Positions 31,620 to 39,952 of a stretch of 57,489 nt of DNA are shown in pieces; position 1 is the stretch's first letter, and each line of letters opens with the position of its first letter. The notes below the pieces were generated by a model, which made no database searches, was not told the origin of the DNA, and saw nothing but the letters and a program-made list of their open reading frames with translations. The stretch comes from Strigomonas culicis (taxonomy: Eukaryota > Euglenozoa > Kinetoplastea > Trypanosomatida > Trypanosomatidae). The translations under genes and the position numbers were made by a program. The DNA lies in NCBI GenBank assembly GCA_000482145.1, contig AUXH01000045.1, positions 1-57,489 on the forward strand. The letters are read 5' to 3'.

Positions 31620-34181
31620 ATGGATGCCCTGAGTGGCGTGGAGAACAACGCCGCGCTCGTGCAGGCGTTCACGCAGCTGGTCCTGAGCCAGGGTGACGGG
31701 GCGGCGACGCGGTGCGCCAGGCGCGCGAAGCCGCTCTATCGGCGCCCGGCGGCCCCCAACCCGCCGCAGTCGTTCGCGGTGCGCGAGATAAAAGACAGGA
31801 AGAAGCGACTGGCGCTGCTGAGCGGTGAGTGCGACCCGCGCGCCAGCCGACAGCGTCAGCAAGAAGTAGCGCTGGCGGCCCTTCTGCGGTGCAGCCACAG
31901 GGAGGGCGCAGCCGTGGGCGTGGCGGTGGACCGTGCGCGACGGGCGCAGCGCGTCCGCGTGGCGCACCGCCAGCCGCTCTCTGCCGCCCAGTGGCAGCTG
32001 TTGGCAAAGCGGCGGCGGCGGCTGTGGCTGCGAGGGAGGCGCTCGGCCCTCCGCCGGCGCGTGCGTCGGTGGGCGCACCTCCGCTCCGGGAAGGTGCGGG
32101 CGCCCTGCCTGTGCTGCGGCGCTGCACGCGAAGCGCGCGGCGAGAAGCCGGTCGAGACCACGTGGTTGTCGTCGCATCGGGCCCTACGGCGGCGCTGTAC
32201 ATTCAAAACGGTGAAGCTCAGCATACCGCGAACGGTGGTCCATAGCGTGTATTACGCAAACCGACTGACATGTGCGCGGCGTGAGAAGGTCCGGATAGCG
32301 GTCGCGGCCGCCCGGAACAAAAAGGTGCATCGATCTCTGCAGCGGTGGGTGGACCTGCTGGCGACCGCGCGCGCCACTCGCCCAGCAGCCGGCGGAAGGC
32401 CGTGCAGTGCGGGCGACCGCGCCCCCCCTCGCGCCTTCCTCACGGACCTCTCGCATCATTGCATGTACCGGCTGGTCGTCTCTCGCGCGGTGCGAGCGCC
32501 TGCGGCGACGGCGCCCCTCGACCCCGATGCACTCCTTTTTTCCAAACTGGGGCTCGTGCCGTGCGGGGAGGGCAGCCGCGCGTCCGGCCTTGCGTGGCAC
32601 GCCGCAGGCGGCGAGAGCGACGCATGCGTGGTCGTGCATGGCCACATGTGGTCGCAGCCAAGCTGCGGGCCGCAGGACGACGATGACCCACTGTACGTCT
32701 CAGCCCATCGCCACGCGGTGCCGGTGGTGCTCGTTACACTGCCCGCCGCTCGCGGCGCGGCGGAGGGGAAGCAGCGTCTCGCGTATCTGCTTTGCGCACC
32801 GAAGCCTGTCTGCTTCTCCGCGCAGTGCCGCTCCTTCTTTTCGTGTGTGGAGCTGACATCGCTCTGGTCACCATGCGCGGCGGCGGCCAGTGCGAGCACC
32901 ATGTTTGAATGGTGGAGCCTCGGCGGGTGCAGCAGCGCGACGCCGCAACGACCGCACGCCCAACTCGCGCTGGATCTCTTTCGCTCCCTGTTGCAGCGAA
33001 TGCCCTCTAGTGAGAAGGGTGAAGAAGAGGTGGTGGCGGCTGCGCCTCAAACAGGAAAGGAAAGGAAGAGCGCCGGTCGTCTCCGTGCCGATACAGCCGC
33101 CCTCTCCACACTCTGCCTCATCTTCCCGAGCCTGCCACCGAATGCGATGGCGGAGCGCCCCGAGGTCCTCCCGGCGTGCGTGCAGCGCATTGTTTGCCTG
33201 TCGACGGCCTGCGATGCGGGACGTGGGCGTGGCGCGGCCACGCGTGCGGCGCAGCCCCTGCGCACGGCGCACTTCAGCCTCGCGCGGCGCCTCTTCTCGG
33301 AGCTGCTGCGAAAAGGTCACCAGCGGGGCGGGGCCGGCGCAGCGACGGCGCTGTGGCAAAAGGCCCTGCCCGCAGTCCACGTCTTGGCAGAGAAGGAGCG
33401 ACGTGAACTGCTGCTTCTGCTGGGAAGGCCATCCTATCCAAACGATTATGTGGCGCAGTGGTATGATTCCAACGGCGACGTGGCCCCCGCCCCTGTCGAG
33501 GATGGCGCCGCTTTAAAGCCTGACCACCCCCGCCCGCTGAAACGCCAACGCACGGACCGCACCGAGCCGCCCCGTCCCTCGCTGCGGTCCATCCTCCAGC
33601 ATCACGGCTCGCTGTCGAATGCGGCGCACCGCGTCGTGTTCCGGTCGGCGAGCGCCAACAAAAAGCTCCCTGTTCTTCACGGCCAGCGCGGCGCCGTGCT
33701 GCTCCAGCTGGTGGTGCCGGCAGCGCACCGCGGCGCCGTCGGCCGCGCCTGTGCGCCCCCGCTGCTGTCCCGCATCGGCGTCATCACCTCCGCCGCTCCC
33801 TTCTACATCCGTCGCATGGGCTGCCAGGCCGTCTTTGCGTGGTGCTGCTTGGACCACCGCGCCGCGGCGCGGCAGGGGCCGGCGGCGCCGTGGTCCGAGC
33901 GGTACACCGCCGGCGGACGTGCAGGCGACGAGCCGGGGAGGGGGGCCAAGGCGGCCACGCGCTGGCTGCTGGCTTCGCCGGAGACCGCTCGTGCGCTGCT
34001 CGCCAAAGCAGAGGAGCTGCACGCGCTGCAGGAGAGGGTACGGCGCACGTATAGTGAGCCGAAGGGGGGAAGTCGGCCGCGCCGCGTAGCGCGATTCGCA
34101 GAGGCACTTCGGTCTTTTGAGACCGACTTGTGCCACCGGGAGCTTGCCGCTCCGGTGACGCCCGTGTCCATGTACATTTAA
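31620..34181 (+). CDS. Divergent Pop1-like protein (RNase P/MRP), tentative
   Basis: The 853-aa protein has a very Arg-rich N-terminal third and no obvious strong domain. Four pieces match the order of Pop1, the largest subunit of RNase P and RNase MRP. These are an Arg-rich start (about 30-65); VETTWLSSHRALRRR plus FKTVKLSIPRT near 177-205, comparable to the conserved LETH...KR...IP-x-T segment; TDLSHHCMYRLVVSR near 277-291, comparable to the DxSY strand; and LLSRIGVITSAAPFYIRRMG near 715-735, comparable to the C-terminal IGxVTxGxxSxxxGxG element. CVVVHGHMW near 340 may match the 'wvHp' strand. Conserved aromatic and glycine positions are partly lost. The next gene has a weak Pop4 signal, which adds some support. 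An unrelated Arg-rich nuclear protein remains possible. The start is ATG 31620; the upstream extension begins with GTG. Confidence 0.45.
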   Translation: MDALSGVENNAALVQAFTQLVLSQGDGAATRCARRAKPLYRRPAAPNPPQSFAVREIKDRKKRLALLSGECDPRASRQRQQEVALAALLRCSHREGAAVGVAVDRARRAQRVRVAHRQPLSAAQWQLLAKRRRRLWLRGRRSALRRRVRRWAHLRSGKVRAPCLCCGAAREARGEKPVETTWLSSHRALRRRCTFKTVKLSIPRTVVHSVYYANRLTCARREKVRIAVAAARNKKVHRSLQRWVDLLATARATRPAAGGRPCSAGDRAPPRAFLTDLSHHCMYRLVVSRAVRAPAATAPLDPDALLFSKLGLVPCGEGSRASGLAWHAAGGESDACVVVHGHMWSQPSCGPQDDDDPLYVSAHRHAVPVVLVTLPAARGAAEGKQRLAYLLCAPKPVCFSAQCRSFFSCVELTSLWSPCAAAASASTMFEWWSLGGCSSATPQRPHAQLALDLFRSLLQRMPSSEKGEEEVVAAAPQTGKERKSAGRLRADTAALSTLCLIFPSLPPNAMAERPEVLPACVQRIVCLSTACDAGRGRGAATRAAQPLRTAHFSLARRLFSELLRKGHQRGGAGAATALWQKALPAVHVLAEKERRELLLLLGRPSYPNDYVAQWYDSNGDVAPAPVEDGAALKPDHPRPLKRQRTDRTEPPRPSLRSILQHHGSLSNAAHRVVFRSASANKKLPVLHGQRGAVLLQLVVPAAHRGAVGRACAPPLLSRIGVITSAAPFYIRRMGCQAVFAWCCLDHRAAARQGPAAPWSERYTAGGRAGDEPGRGAKAATRWLLASPETARALLAKAEELHALQERVRRTYSEPKGGSRPRRVARFAEALRSFETDLCHRELAAPVTPVSMYI

Positions 34182-34263
34182 CAGCCGGCAGGTTGTCGCT
34201 GCTGTTTCAATTTCTCTCGTGTAACACCTCATCACGACAGTGGTGAGAAGTAAACAACTGGTG

Positions 34264-34300
<37 letters not shown>

Positions 34301-34302
34301 AC
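34264..34302. repeat. (CA)n dinucleotide repeat
   Basis: A CA run of about 38 bases lies in the spacer after the Pop1-like gene, similar to the run at 7274-7301. Confidence 0.9.
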
Positions 34303-34418
34303 AGACGTGTATTCCTTCATTGAATATAATTTATGTGCTCTTTTGGTCGTTTGGCATTCTTCACGTCACACTGTCCATTCCTACCCCTCGTTCATCTCTG
34401 TTTTTTTTTTTTTTCATA

Positions 34419-34445
34419 AGGCACGAATTCGTGTCGTTCATGTGA
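34419..34445 (+). promoter_or_regulatory. Splice acceptor and start-stop uORF (ATGTGA) in a 35-nt leader
   Basis: A T15 tract ends in CATAAG with AG at 34419-34420. The predicted leader runs from 34421 to 34455 and contains ATG at 34440-34442 followed at once by TGA at 34443-34445. The main ATG is 34456, 10 nt further on. A start-stop element can stall or reset ribosomes; whether it does so here is inference. Confidence 0.5.
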
Positions 34446-34455
34446 CTCCAAGCCC

Positions 34456-35842
34456 ATGAAGCCCAAGCCACATCGTCAGAAGGTCCGCCCCCCTTCGCGC
34501 GAAGCAGCGGGACGGGTGCTGGACGAGGCACTGCAAACATACGAGGCGGCCGTCACGGTGTCGCGGCGCGCCCGGGTGCGGCGTCTCAAGCACAGGCAAA
34601 AATGGCCCCAGACGCAACCACCGCCGCAGATCATCGGCGCGGTGCAGCAAGGCAGACCCGCGTTCAACGTGTCCACGCAGACCGCGGCGAGCGACGTCAA
34701 AATGCGGCAGCGACGGAAGGAGCGACGCCAAACGACAGGCGCGACGAGGAACGCAAAAAAAGAGGTGGCGCCGGGAGCCGTCCCCGGCCAAAAGCAGAAG
34801 CAGCACCGGCCAGCGGGCCGAGGCGCTCGCCGCCCTGCTGCGGCCGGACGGCGCGGCCGACGCCTCGCCCACGCCCTCCAAAACGACGCTCGCGCGGCGC
34901 ATGCTGAACCGCGGCGACGCGGCGGACGCACCGCACGACGCCAGTGAGACGCCCACGGCCCTCCTCGCGAAGAAGGCGTCGCAGTACAGCAGCAAAAGGG
35001 CACAGTCCTACTTGGATCCGAAGAAGGAGGCGGAGGCAAAGCTACAGCGTGCGCAGGGCATCTGGGAGCGCCGCTGCAAAACGGCGGATATCCTCCGCGC
35101 CACGCGTAAGGTGCCGCTCAGCAGCGTCCTTCGCCGGTACTGGCAGTCCGGGTCCGGCTCCGCAGCGCGCAGTCGCTGTACCGCACGTCGGAGGGCGCTT
35201 CTCACGAAGGCCCTGCACTCACTCCGCGCGTCCGAGCAGCGGCGCCGCCGCGCGGCTGCTCCGTCAGGGGAAGCGGAGGGGACGCCCCGCTCACGCTCGC
35301 CCTCTCGCGAGACGGTCGACGCCGCATTGGTGTGCAGCAGCGAGCACTTTTGGCTGAAGGTGCGAACCGTTGTTCGGGTGCGGCAGGCCTACACGGCGCA
35401 GCTGCCGGCCGCGTCGCCCTCCCTCGCCCTGGCGCGGCTCTTTCCCGTGTTCGGCGCGCGCGTGCTGGTGGTGTTCTTTCGCGCGGCCGAGGCGCCCTCC
35501 GGCGAGCGCGCGCCTGCCGTGTTCCTGTTGCAGGAAAGCTCTCGCGCGCGTGGGGTGGTGCTGGAGGAGTCCGCCGCGCTCCTAAAGATCGTGCTGCTGC
35601 CTGTCGGGGAGGACGGGGAGGCGCGTATCCCTCCGCCGACCGCCTGCCGCGCCGCGCCTGTTGTCGTCAGCGTGCGCAAGTGGTTCCCGGGCGGAAGCGG
35701 CACCGTGAAGGATCTGGCCGCACGCATGACGGCTGCGGGGGTCGCGGAGACCGGCACCGGTGGCACCCGAGCGGCCCGCTATGTCGACGATGACGCTGCT
35801 GCGTCGTCTTTTTTGCATGTGTTGTCGGGGAGGTTTTTGTGA
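34456..35842 (+). CDS. Frameshifted gene: Arg-rich protein with possible Pop4/Rpp29-like domain
   Basis: Two overlapping frames appear to be one gene. The first frame starts at ATG 34456 (MKPKPHRQKVRPPSREAAGR) and keeps coding-like GC3 use for about 100 codons. After the A7 run at 34755-34761 the coding-like pattern moves to the +1 frame, which stays open through 34901 to the stop at 35840-35842. Removing one base from the run would make a continuous frame of about 461 codons. Cause unknown: sequencing error, real mutation, or programmed shift. The N-terminal part is basic. The C-terminal part has PLSSVLRRYW, then FPVFGARVLVVFF and ESSRARGVVLEESAALLKIVLLP followed by RIPPPTACRAAPVVVSV. These loosely match the Pop4/Rpp29 order (Y-x-P-L-xx-LW; KADxHGAxxxV; GIVxxETxxTFxI...IPK...F). 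The assignment is weak and leans on the Pop1-like neighbour. Confidence 0.5.
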
Positions 35843-36042
35843 TCAAGTCGTTAAGCGCAACGCTGTCTGAGTGGTTCGCCAGACAATGTATACTGTGATT
35901 AAAGTAAATGTGCCACCGCTCCCGTTGTTGGGAACATGACAAACACATGTACCTTCCACTGAGAGATGGATGCATGAGTCTTCACTGTTGTCTAACGTGT
36001 ACACGCTTCTCTCTTCTCCTTTTTTCTTTTTTTTTTTGTTCC

Positions 36043-36044
36043 AG
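36043..36044 (+). promoter_or_regulatory. Candidate trans-splice acceptor for the photolyase gene
   Basis: A near-pure C/T tract at about 36005-36042 ends in TTCCAG with AG at 36043-36044. The leader of 87 nt has no ATG before 36132, so the start of the photolyase is well defined. Confidence 0.6.
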
Positions 36045-36131
36045 CGATTGCTGCTTCCGTAACAAGGGCGCCATACCGAAACGAAGTCATCCATTGTTCG
36101 CTGGGGCTCTGGGAGACGCAAAGGGGCTGTC

Positions 36132-37805
36132 ATGGTCACTCCAAGTCGCAGCCGCAGCCCATCGAGTGGGTCAGACACGGCCGCCAAACGGCGGAAAGTG
36201 GAGCAGCCGACGGAGGTGGCCGCCTTCCTCTTCAGGCGGGACCTGCGGGTGTGCGACAACACGGCGCTGCTCGCCCTCGCCAAACGGGCCGCCGCGGCGT
36301 CCTTGCCCGTCCTGCCGCTCTTCTTTTTCAACCCCGTCCAGTGCAGCCCATCGACGAACCACTACTTTGGCCGTGCCTGCTTTCAGTTCATGTGCGAGTC
36401 GCTCGCGGAGCTGGACCAGGGCGAGCTCGGCGGGCGGCTCGTGTGCCTCCGCGGGAGCGACGCGGCGTGTCTGCAGGTCGTCCAGGAGGCGGGGCTGCGG
36501 GTGCGCATGGTGGGCTACAACGAGGACTTCTCGCCCTTCGCCCTCGTGCGGGATGCGGAGCTCGCCCGCTACTGCGCGGCGCACCGCGTAGAGCGGGTCA
36601 GCCGCGCGGACGACTACACACTGCTGCCGCCCGCCGCCGTCCTGAACAAGACGCACCAGCCGTACAGCGTCTTCACGAGCTTCTGCCGCTGCGTGCTGCA
36701 GGAGCACGTGTCGCAGATCCGCAGGCCCGACCGCGCGGTCCTCCCCGCGGCGGAGACCTTCTACGCGGACGGCAAGGCGGTCTTCGCGAAGCGGCGGGTG
36801 GATCCGCTCTCCCTCTTCACGCCCATGCCGCACCTGTGCGACCGCGGCGGCCGCGCCGCAGCCCTGGCGTGCCTGTCGCGCGTGGCGGGCATGGCCGGCT
36901 ACGCGGAGGACCGCAACGACATCCCCGGCGACCGGACGTCGCACCTCAGCCCCCACATGAAGTTCGGCACCGTGTCAACGCGTGAGGTCTTCGCGGCGGC
37001 GGTGGCCGCGCTGGGCGCGTCCAGCCCCTTCGTGGTGCAGCTCGTGTGGCGGGAGTTCTACGCGATGCTCCTGTACCACCACCCCCGCCTCGCCCAGGCG
37101 CAGCTGGACGCCTTCCCGCCCGAGGTCGTGGCGGCATACGCGGCGCGCGGCGAGGCCAGGGGTGCGGGCCCCCGTGCGAACGACCCCTTTCTCGCGAAGT
37201 ACCACACGTACACGTGGCGGTGGAGCGAGGCGCACTTCGAGGCCTTCCGACAGGGCCGCACCGGGGTGCCCCTGGTTGACGCCGCCGTCCGCTGCGTGAG
37301 CGCGACGGGCTGGTGCCACAACCGCTGCCGCATGGTGCTGGCGAGCTTTCTCGTGAAGGTGCTGGGGGTCGACTGGCGCGAGGGCGAGCGCTGGTTCGCC
37401 ACCGTCGCGGTCGACTACGACGTGGCCAACAACAGCGGCGGCTGGCTGTGGTCGTCCGGGCAGGGGGCGGACGCGCAGCCGTACTTCCGTACGTTTAACC
37501 CGTTCCGCCAGTCCGAGCGCTTCGACCCGGACAGCGTCTTTGTGCACCGCTGGGTGGAGGAGCTGCGGGGCGTGCCGCCCAGCGTCATCCACAAGTGGGA
37601 TGTGTACTGCGCGCGCCACGGGAGGACCTACGCGCCACCCGACGGGGACCCCACGCCCAAGAGGGGCACCAGGCCTGTGAAGGCAGACACCCGCAGTGCG
37701 ATGGCGCTTGAGTATGACACGCCTTACCCCGCACCCATTGTCAACATAAAAGAGTGCACGGCGAAGATTGTTGCCGAATTCAAAAAATATGATCCGAAGA
37801 AATGA
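36132..37805 (+). CDS. PHR: Class I CPD photolyase
   Basis: The 557-aa protein has a Ser-rich N-terminus with AAKRRKVEQ (about 17-25), a likely nuclear localisation signal. The antenna-binding alpha/beta domain (about 27-165) starts FLFRRDLRVCDNTALL. The helical FAD domain contains RTSHLSPHMKFGTVS, LVWREFYAMLLYHHP, GWCHNRCRMVLASFLVK, DYDVANNSGGWLW and DAQPYFRTFNPFRQSERFDP. These are the FAD and lesion-contact segments of class I cyclobutane pyrimidine dimer photolyases, and the N-N-S-G-G-W block fits a CPD enzyme rather than an animal cryptochrome. It repairs UV dimers with blue light. A photolyase suits an insect-borne or environmental flagellate that sees light. All core segments look intact. 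Confidence 0.9.
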   Translation: MVTPSRSRSPSSGSDTAAKRRKVEQPTEVAAFLFRRDLRVCDNTALLALAKRAAAASLPVLPLFFFNPVQCSPSTNHYFGRACFQFMCESLAELDQGELGGRLVCLRGSDAACLQVVQEAGLRVRMVGYNEDFSPFALVRDAELARYCAAHRVERVSRADDYTLLPPAAVLNKTHQPYSVFTSFCRCVLQEHVSQIRRPDRAVLPAAETFYADGKAVFAKRRVDPLSLFTPMPHLCDRGGRAAALACLSRVAGMAGYAEDRNDIPGDRTSHLSPHMKFGTVSTREVFAAAVAALGASSPFVVQLVWREFYAMLLYHHPRLAQAQLDAFPPEVVAAYAARGEARGAGPRANDPFLAKYHTYTWRWSEAHFEAFRQGRTGVPLVDAAVRCVSATGWCHNRCRMVLASFLVKVLGVDWREGERWFATVAVDYDVANNSGGWLWSSGQGADAQPYFRTFNPFRQSERFDPDSVFVHRWVEELRGVPPSVIHKWDVYCARHGRTYAPPDGDPTPKRGTRPVKADTRSAMALEYDTPYPAPIVNIKECTAKIVAEFKKYDPKK

Positions 37806-38209
37806 TGTTGTCTTCATTTTTTTTGATGTTCACCCTCTTTTTTTTCTTTTTTTTTGACTCTTTCTTGTATCGCCCCTATTGGTGCACGGGAGAGACGTGG
37901 TGACAGCGACGGCAGGACGAGCATGCAATAGGAGTAGAATCCCTATTGGTATTGCCGTTGTTGTTGGCCACCACTGTCTCACTCCCTCTTTCTACGGTCC
38001 CTCTTCGATTCTTACATTTGCTATTTCGCCCACGAGGCGCGCATTCCATATGTTCCATGTAGCGACACGTGTATGTGCAGTAAAAACGAGTGTTGCTGAG
38101 ATGTCTCCGCTGCTGCTGTTTTATGATGATGATGATTATAGCTACTGTTATCGCCCGCTTTCTCACCTCTAGAAAACCGCTTCGGCAAGGGAAAAAAAAA
38201 AGTACAAAC
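37806..38209 (+). promoter_or_regulatory. Spacer with splice acceptor (AG 38171-38172)
   Basis: T-rich tracts follow the photolyase stop. GCCCGCTTTCTCACCTCTAG ends at AG 38171-38172, leaving a 37-nt leader with an A10 run and no ATG before 38210. Nothing else is visible. Confidence 0.55.
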
Positions 38210-38812
38210 ATGAAGGAAAAAGTAGTGCCCATCCCCTTCTTAGGAAAGGACGTGTCCGCCTGGCTCTACCGCACGACGCGGTGGACGCGGGAGCACCCGT
38301 GGAAGACGTCCGGCATTCTACTCGCCTGCGTCGGGGGCTCCATCCTCTACGAGGCGCAGGTGACGCACAAGAACCGCATCCTCTCCCCCAACGTGAACAA
38401 CCACCTGGAGTACCAGCTCAAGCAGAGCGAGGCGCTGCGCGCGGCTGCGGGCCTGAAGGAGGCCCTGCCGGACGAGGTGGCGCAGGACGCGCAGAAGCTG
38501 CGGGAGCACTCGCAGCGCACCGTGCTGGAGGCGGAGGCACTGCTCGCGAAGGCGAAGTCGCCGGAGGAGCGGGAGGCGCTCCAGAAGCTCATCGACGCGG
38601 AGAAGCAGCTGATGAGCGGCATCCACGACACAACCATGCTCGTGCGCTCCGGCCAGCTGCTCGTGCGGGCGCCGCACTGGGAGATCCGCAACAACGAGCG
38701 CAACTGGAGCATCCTCGCCCGCGACCGGCAGCAGCAGAAGGACCACTACTGGTACCGCGCGGAGCGTAGCAAGGAGGATGACTACGCACGTAACACGTAC
38801 TCTCGCCCTTAA
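38210..38812 (+). CDS. Hypothetical protein with one N-terminal membrane-like segment
   Basis: I do not recognise this 200-aa protein. A short hydrophobic segment (about 34-48, SGILLACVGGSILYE) follows a basic/aromatic stretch and could be a single membrane anchor. The rest (about 60-150) is a long charged helix with heptad-like spacing, followed by a conserved-looking aromatic end (VRAPHWEIRNNERNWSILAR and YWYRAERSKEDDYARN). The layout would suit a mitochondrial inner-membrane subunit or an anchored coiled-coil protein; this is inference. The start at ATG 38210 follows a good acceptor; the longer open frame begins with GTG in spacer sequence. Confidence 0.6.
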   Translation: MKEKVVPIPFLGKDVSAWLYRTTRWTREHPWKTSGILLACVGGSILYEAQVTHKNRILSPNVNNHLEYQLKQSEALRAAAGLKEALPDEVAQDAQKLREHSQRTVLEAEALLAKAKSPEEREALQKLIDAEKQLMSGIHDTTMLVRSGQLLVRAPHWEIRNNERNWSILARDRQQQKDHYWYRAERSKEDDYARNTYSRP

Positions 38813-39227
38813 TAACCTGCTTTCTCGTTTACAGTCGCATGCGTATGGACACACACACAAACATACATGCCTGTATATATACATATATATATATATAACT
38901 TAAAAAAAAAATGGTGTCGCTTAAGTACATGCTTGTTTAATTACTAATCACATAAAACTGCGTACCTACACACTAAACGACACGGGAAACGAATGAATAG
39001 CGCATCAAGACGGCGGCAGGAACGCTCTCTACTTTTTCACTTCGTCTACTTTTGTATAAGCAAAAAAAAAAAAGTTCCGGTTGGTTTTGAAAGCACGATG
39101 GTCGTGATCCGTTGAGCTCACTCAGACGCTTGTCTGCATCGTTTTGCCTCTCTCTCTCTCTCTCTCTCTCTCTTGCTCGCTCGAGTGTGTACCTCTTTCC
39201 CTCGTTGTGATTGCGCGATCGTGTAAA
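38813..39227 (+). promoter_or_regulatory. Spacer with (TA)n, (CT)n and splice acceptor (AG 39184-39185)
   Basis: A TA run lies at about 38873-38897. A (CT)n run at about 39149-39173 ends in GCTCGCTCGAG with AG at 39184-39185, giving a 43-nt leader without ATG before 39228. No RNA gene is recognised. Confidence 0.55.
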
Positions 39228-39725
39228 ATGCAGCGACTGACGCGCGTGTGCTGCAGGCGCATGCTAAATACGGTGTATGCGAGCGGCTCCGTGCGTCAGA
39301 TTCAATCCGGCGTCTCGGAGGGCGCGCGGAAGGAGGACCCCGTGCGGCCGACGCTGCAGTTCGTTCTCACGACGCAGCAGCTCCACGTGCCCCACAGCCT
39401 CTCCGCGGAGCCGGTACGCACGAGGGGCTCCGAGGCAGCCGACCCCGAGTGCAGCGACAAGGTGCACCTCCCTGTTCGCTGCACCGGCTCGAGGGCGTTT
39501 GTGCAGCGGCTTTCAGAGATTATTCGTGAGAACGATATCGTGTCTGTTGCGGGCGTGCTGAGTAAGAATGCGGATCGCGTTCACTTTATCTCGATTCCAC
39601 AGGACGCGCTGCGCTCGACGCATTGTCAGCTGCGCTTGATTTCCTCACCGTTACCTGTTGATCTTGCCAACGGTCAGCTCCGCGATGCGGTCTATGCCAC
39701 CCCCAGCGGTCCAAAAAGCAACTAG
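39228..39725 (+). CDS. Small mitochondrial-type protein, possible OB-fold/SSB-like
   Basis: The 165-aa protein begins MQRLTRVCCRRMLNTVYASG, an Arg-rich, acid-free leader typical of a mitochondrial presequence. The body contains PTLQFVLTTQQ and later KVHLPVRCTGSRAFVQRLSE followed by IIRENDIVSVAGVLSKN. The hydrophobic strand, G-x-x-A/F-x-x-V helix, and ENDIVSVAGVLS block parallel the SSB pattern in which a strand and short helix are followed by KGDxVxVxGxL. That suggests a divergent OB-fold nucleic-acid-binding protein of the mitochondrion. The match is by eye and short; a kinetoplastid mitochondrial protein of another fold is possible. The 3' end of the gene has lower GC3 than its start. Confidence 0.5.
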   Translation: MQRLTRVCCRRMLNTVYASGSVRQIQSGVSEGARKEDPVRPTLQFVLTTQQLHVPHSLSAEPVRTRGSEAADPECSDKVHLPVRCTGSRAFVQRLSEIIRENDIVSVAGVLSKNADRVHFISIPQDALRSTHCQLRLISSPLPVDLANGQLRDAVYATPSGPKSN

Positions 39726-39910
39726 TTGGATGGCTCGACTTGTATATTATATATCTACCACTTTACAAGACAGAAAAACACAGACCAATTACCACTACCA
39801 TATTTAGAAGTACAAGTAGTGCGCATCTTATCGACGTGTCCACAATCGGTGACGTACATCTTCTCTCCCTTCTCGCTTGTTTTCTTGTCATGTGTGTGCA
39901 TGCGCGAACT

Positions 39911-39912
39911 AG
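39911..39912 (+). promoter_or_regulatory. Candidate trans-splice acceptor for the MCM-like gene
   Basis: The C/T-rich tract at about 39860-39888 is followed by the first AG after it at 39911-39912 (AACTAG), leaving a 40-nt leader to ATG 39953. In-frame ATG 39890 lies upstream of this AG and is therefore not used as the start. Confidence 0.45.
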
Positions 39913-39952
39913 ACGCACGATTCCTTCTGTTGTCCATCCGATTGAACTGCCG

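Noticed and set aside
39740..39952. N-terminal extension of the MCM-like gene beginning with TTG
   Set aside because: Non-ATG start and upstream of the acceptor at 39911-39912; the same reasoning removed extensions at 8747, 10680, 29165, 30359, 31590, 38090, 39144, 42917 and 43630.
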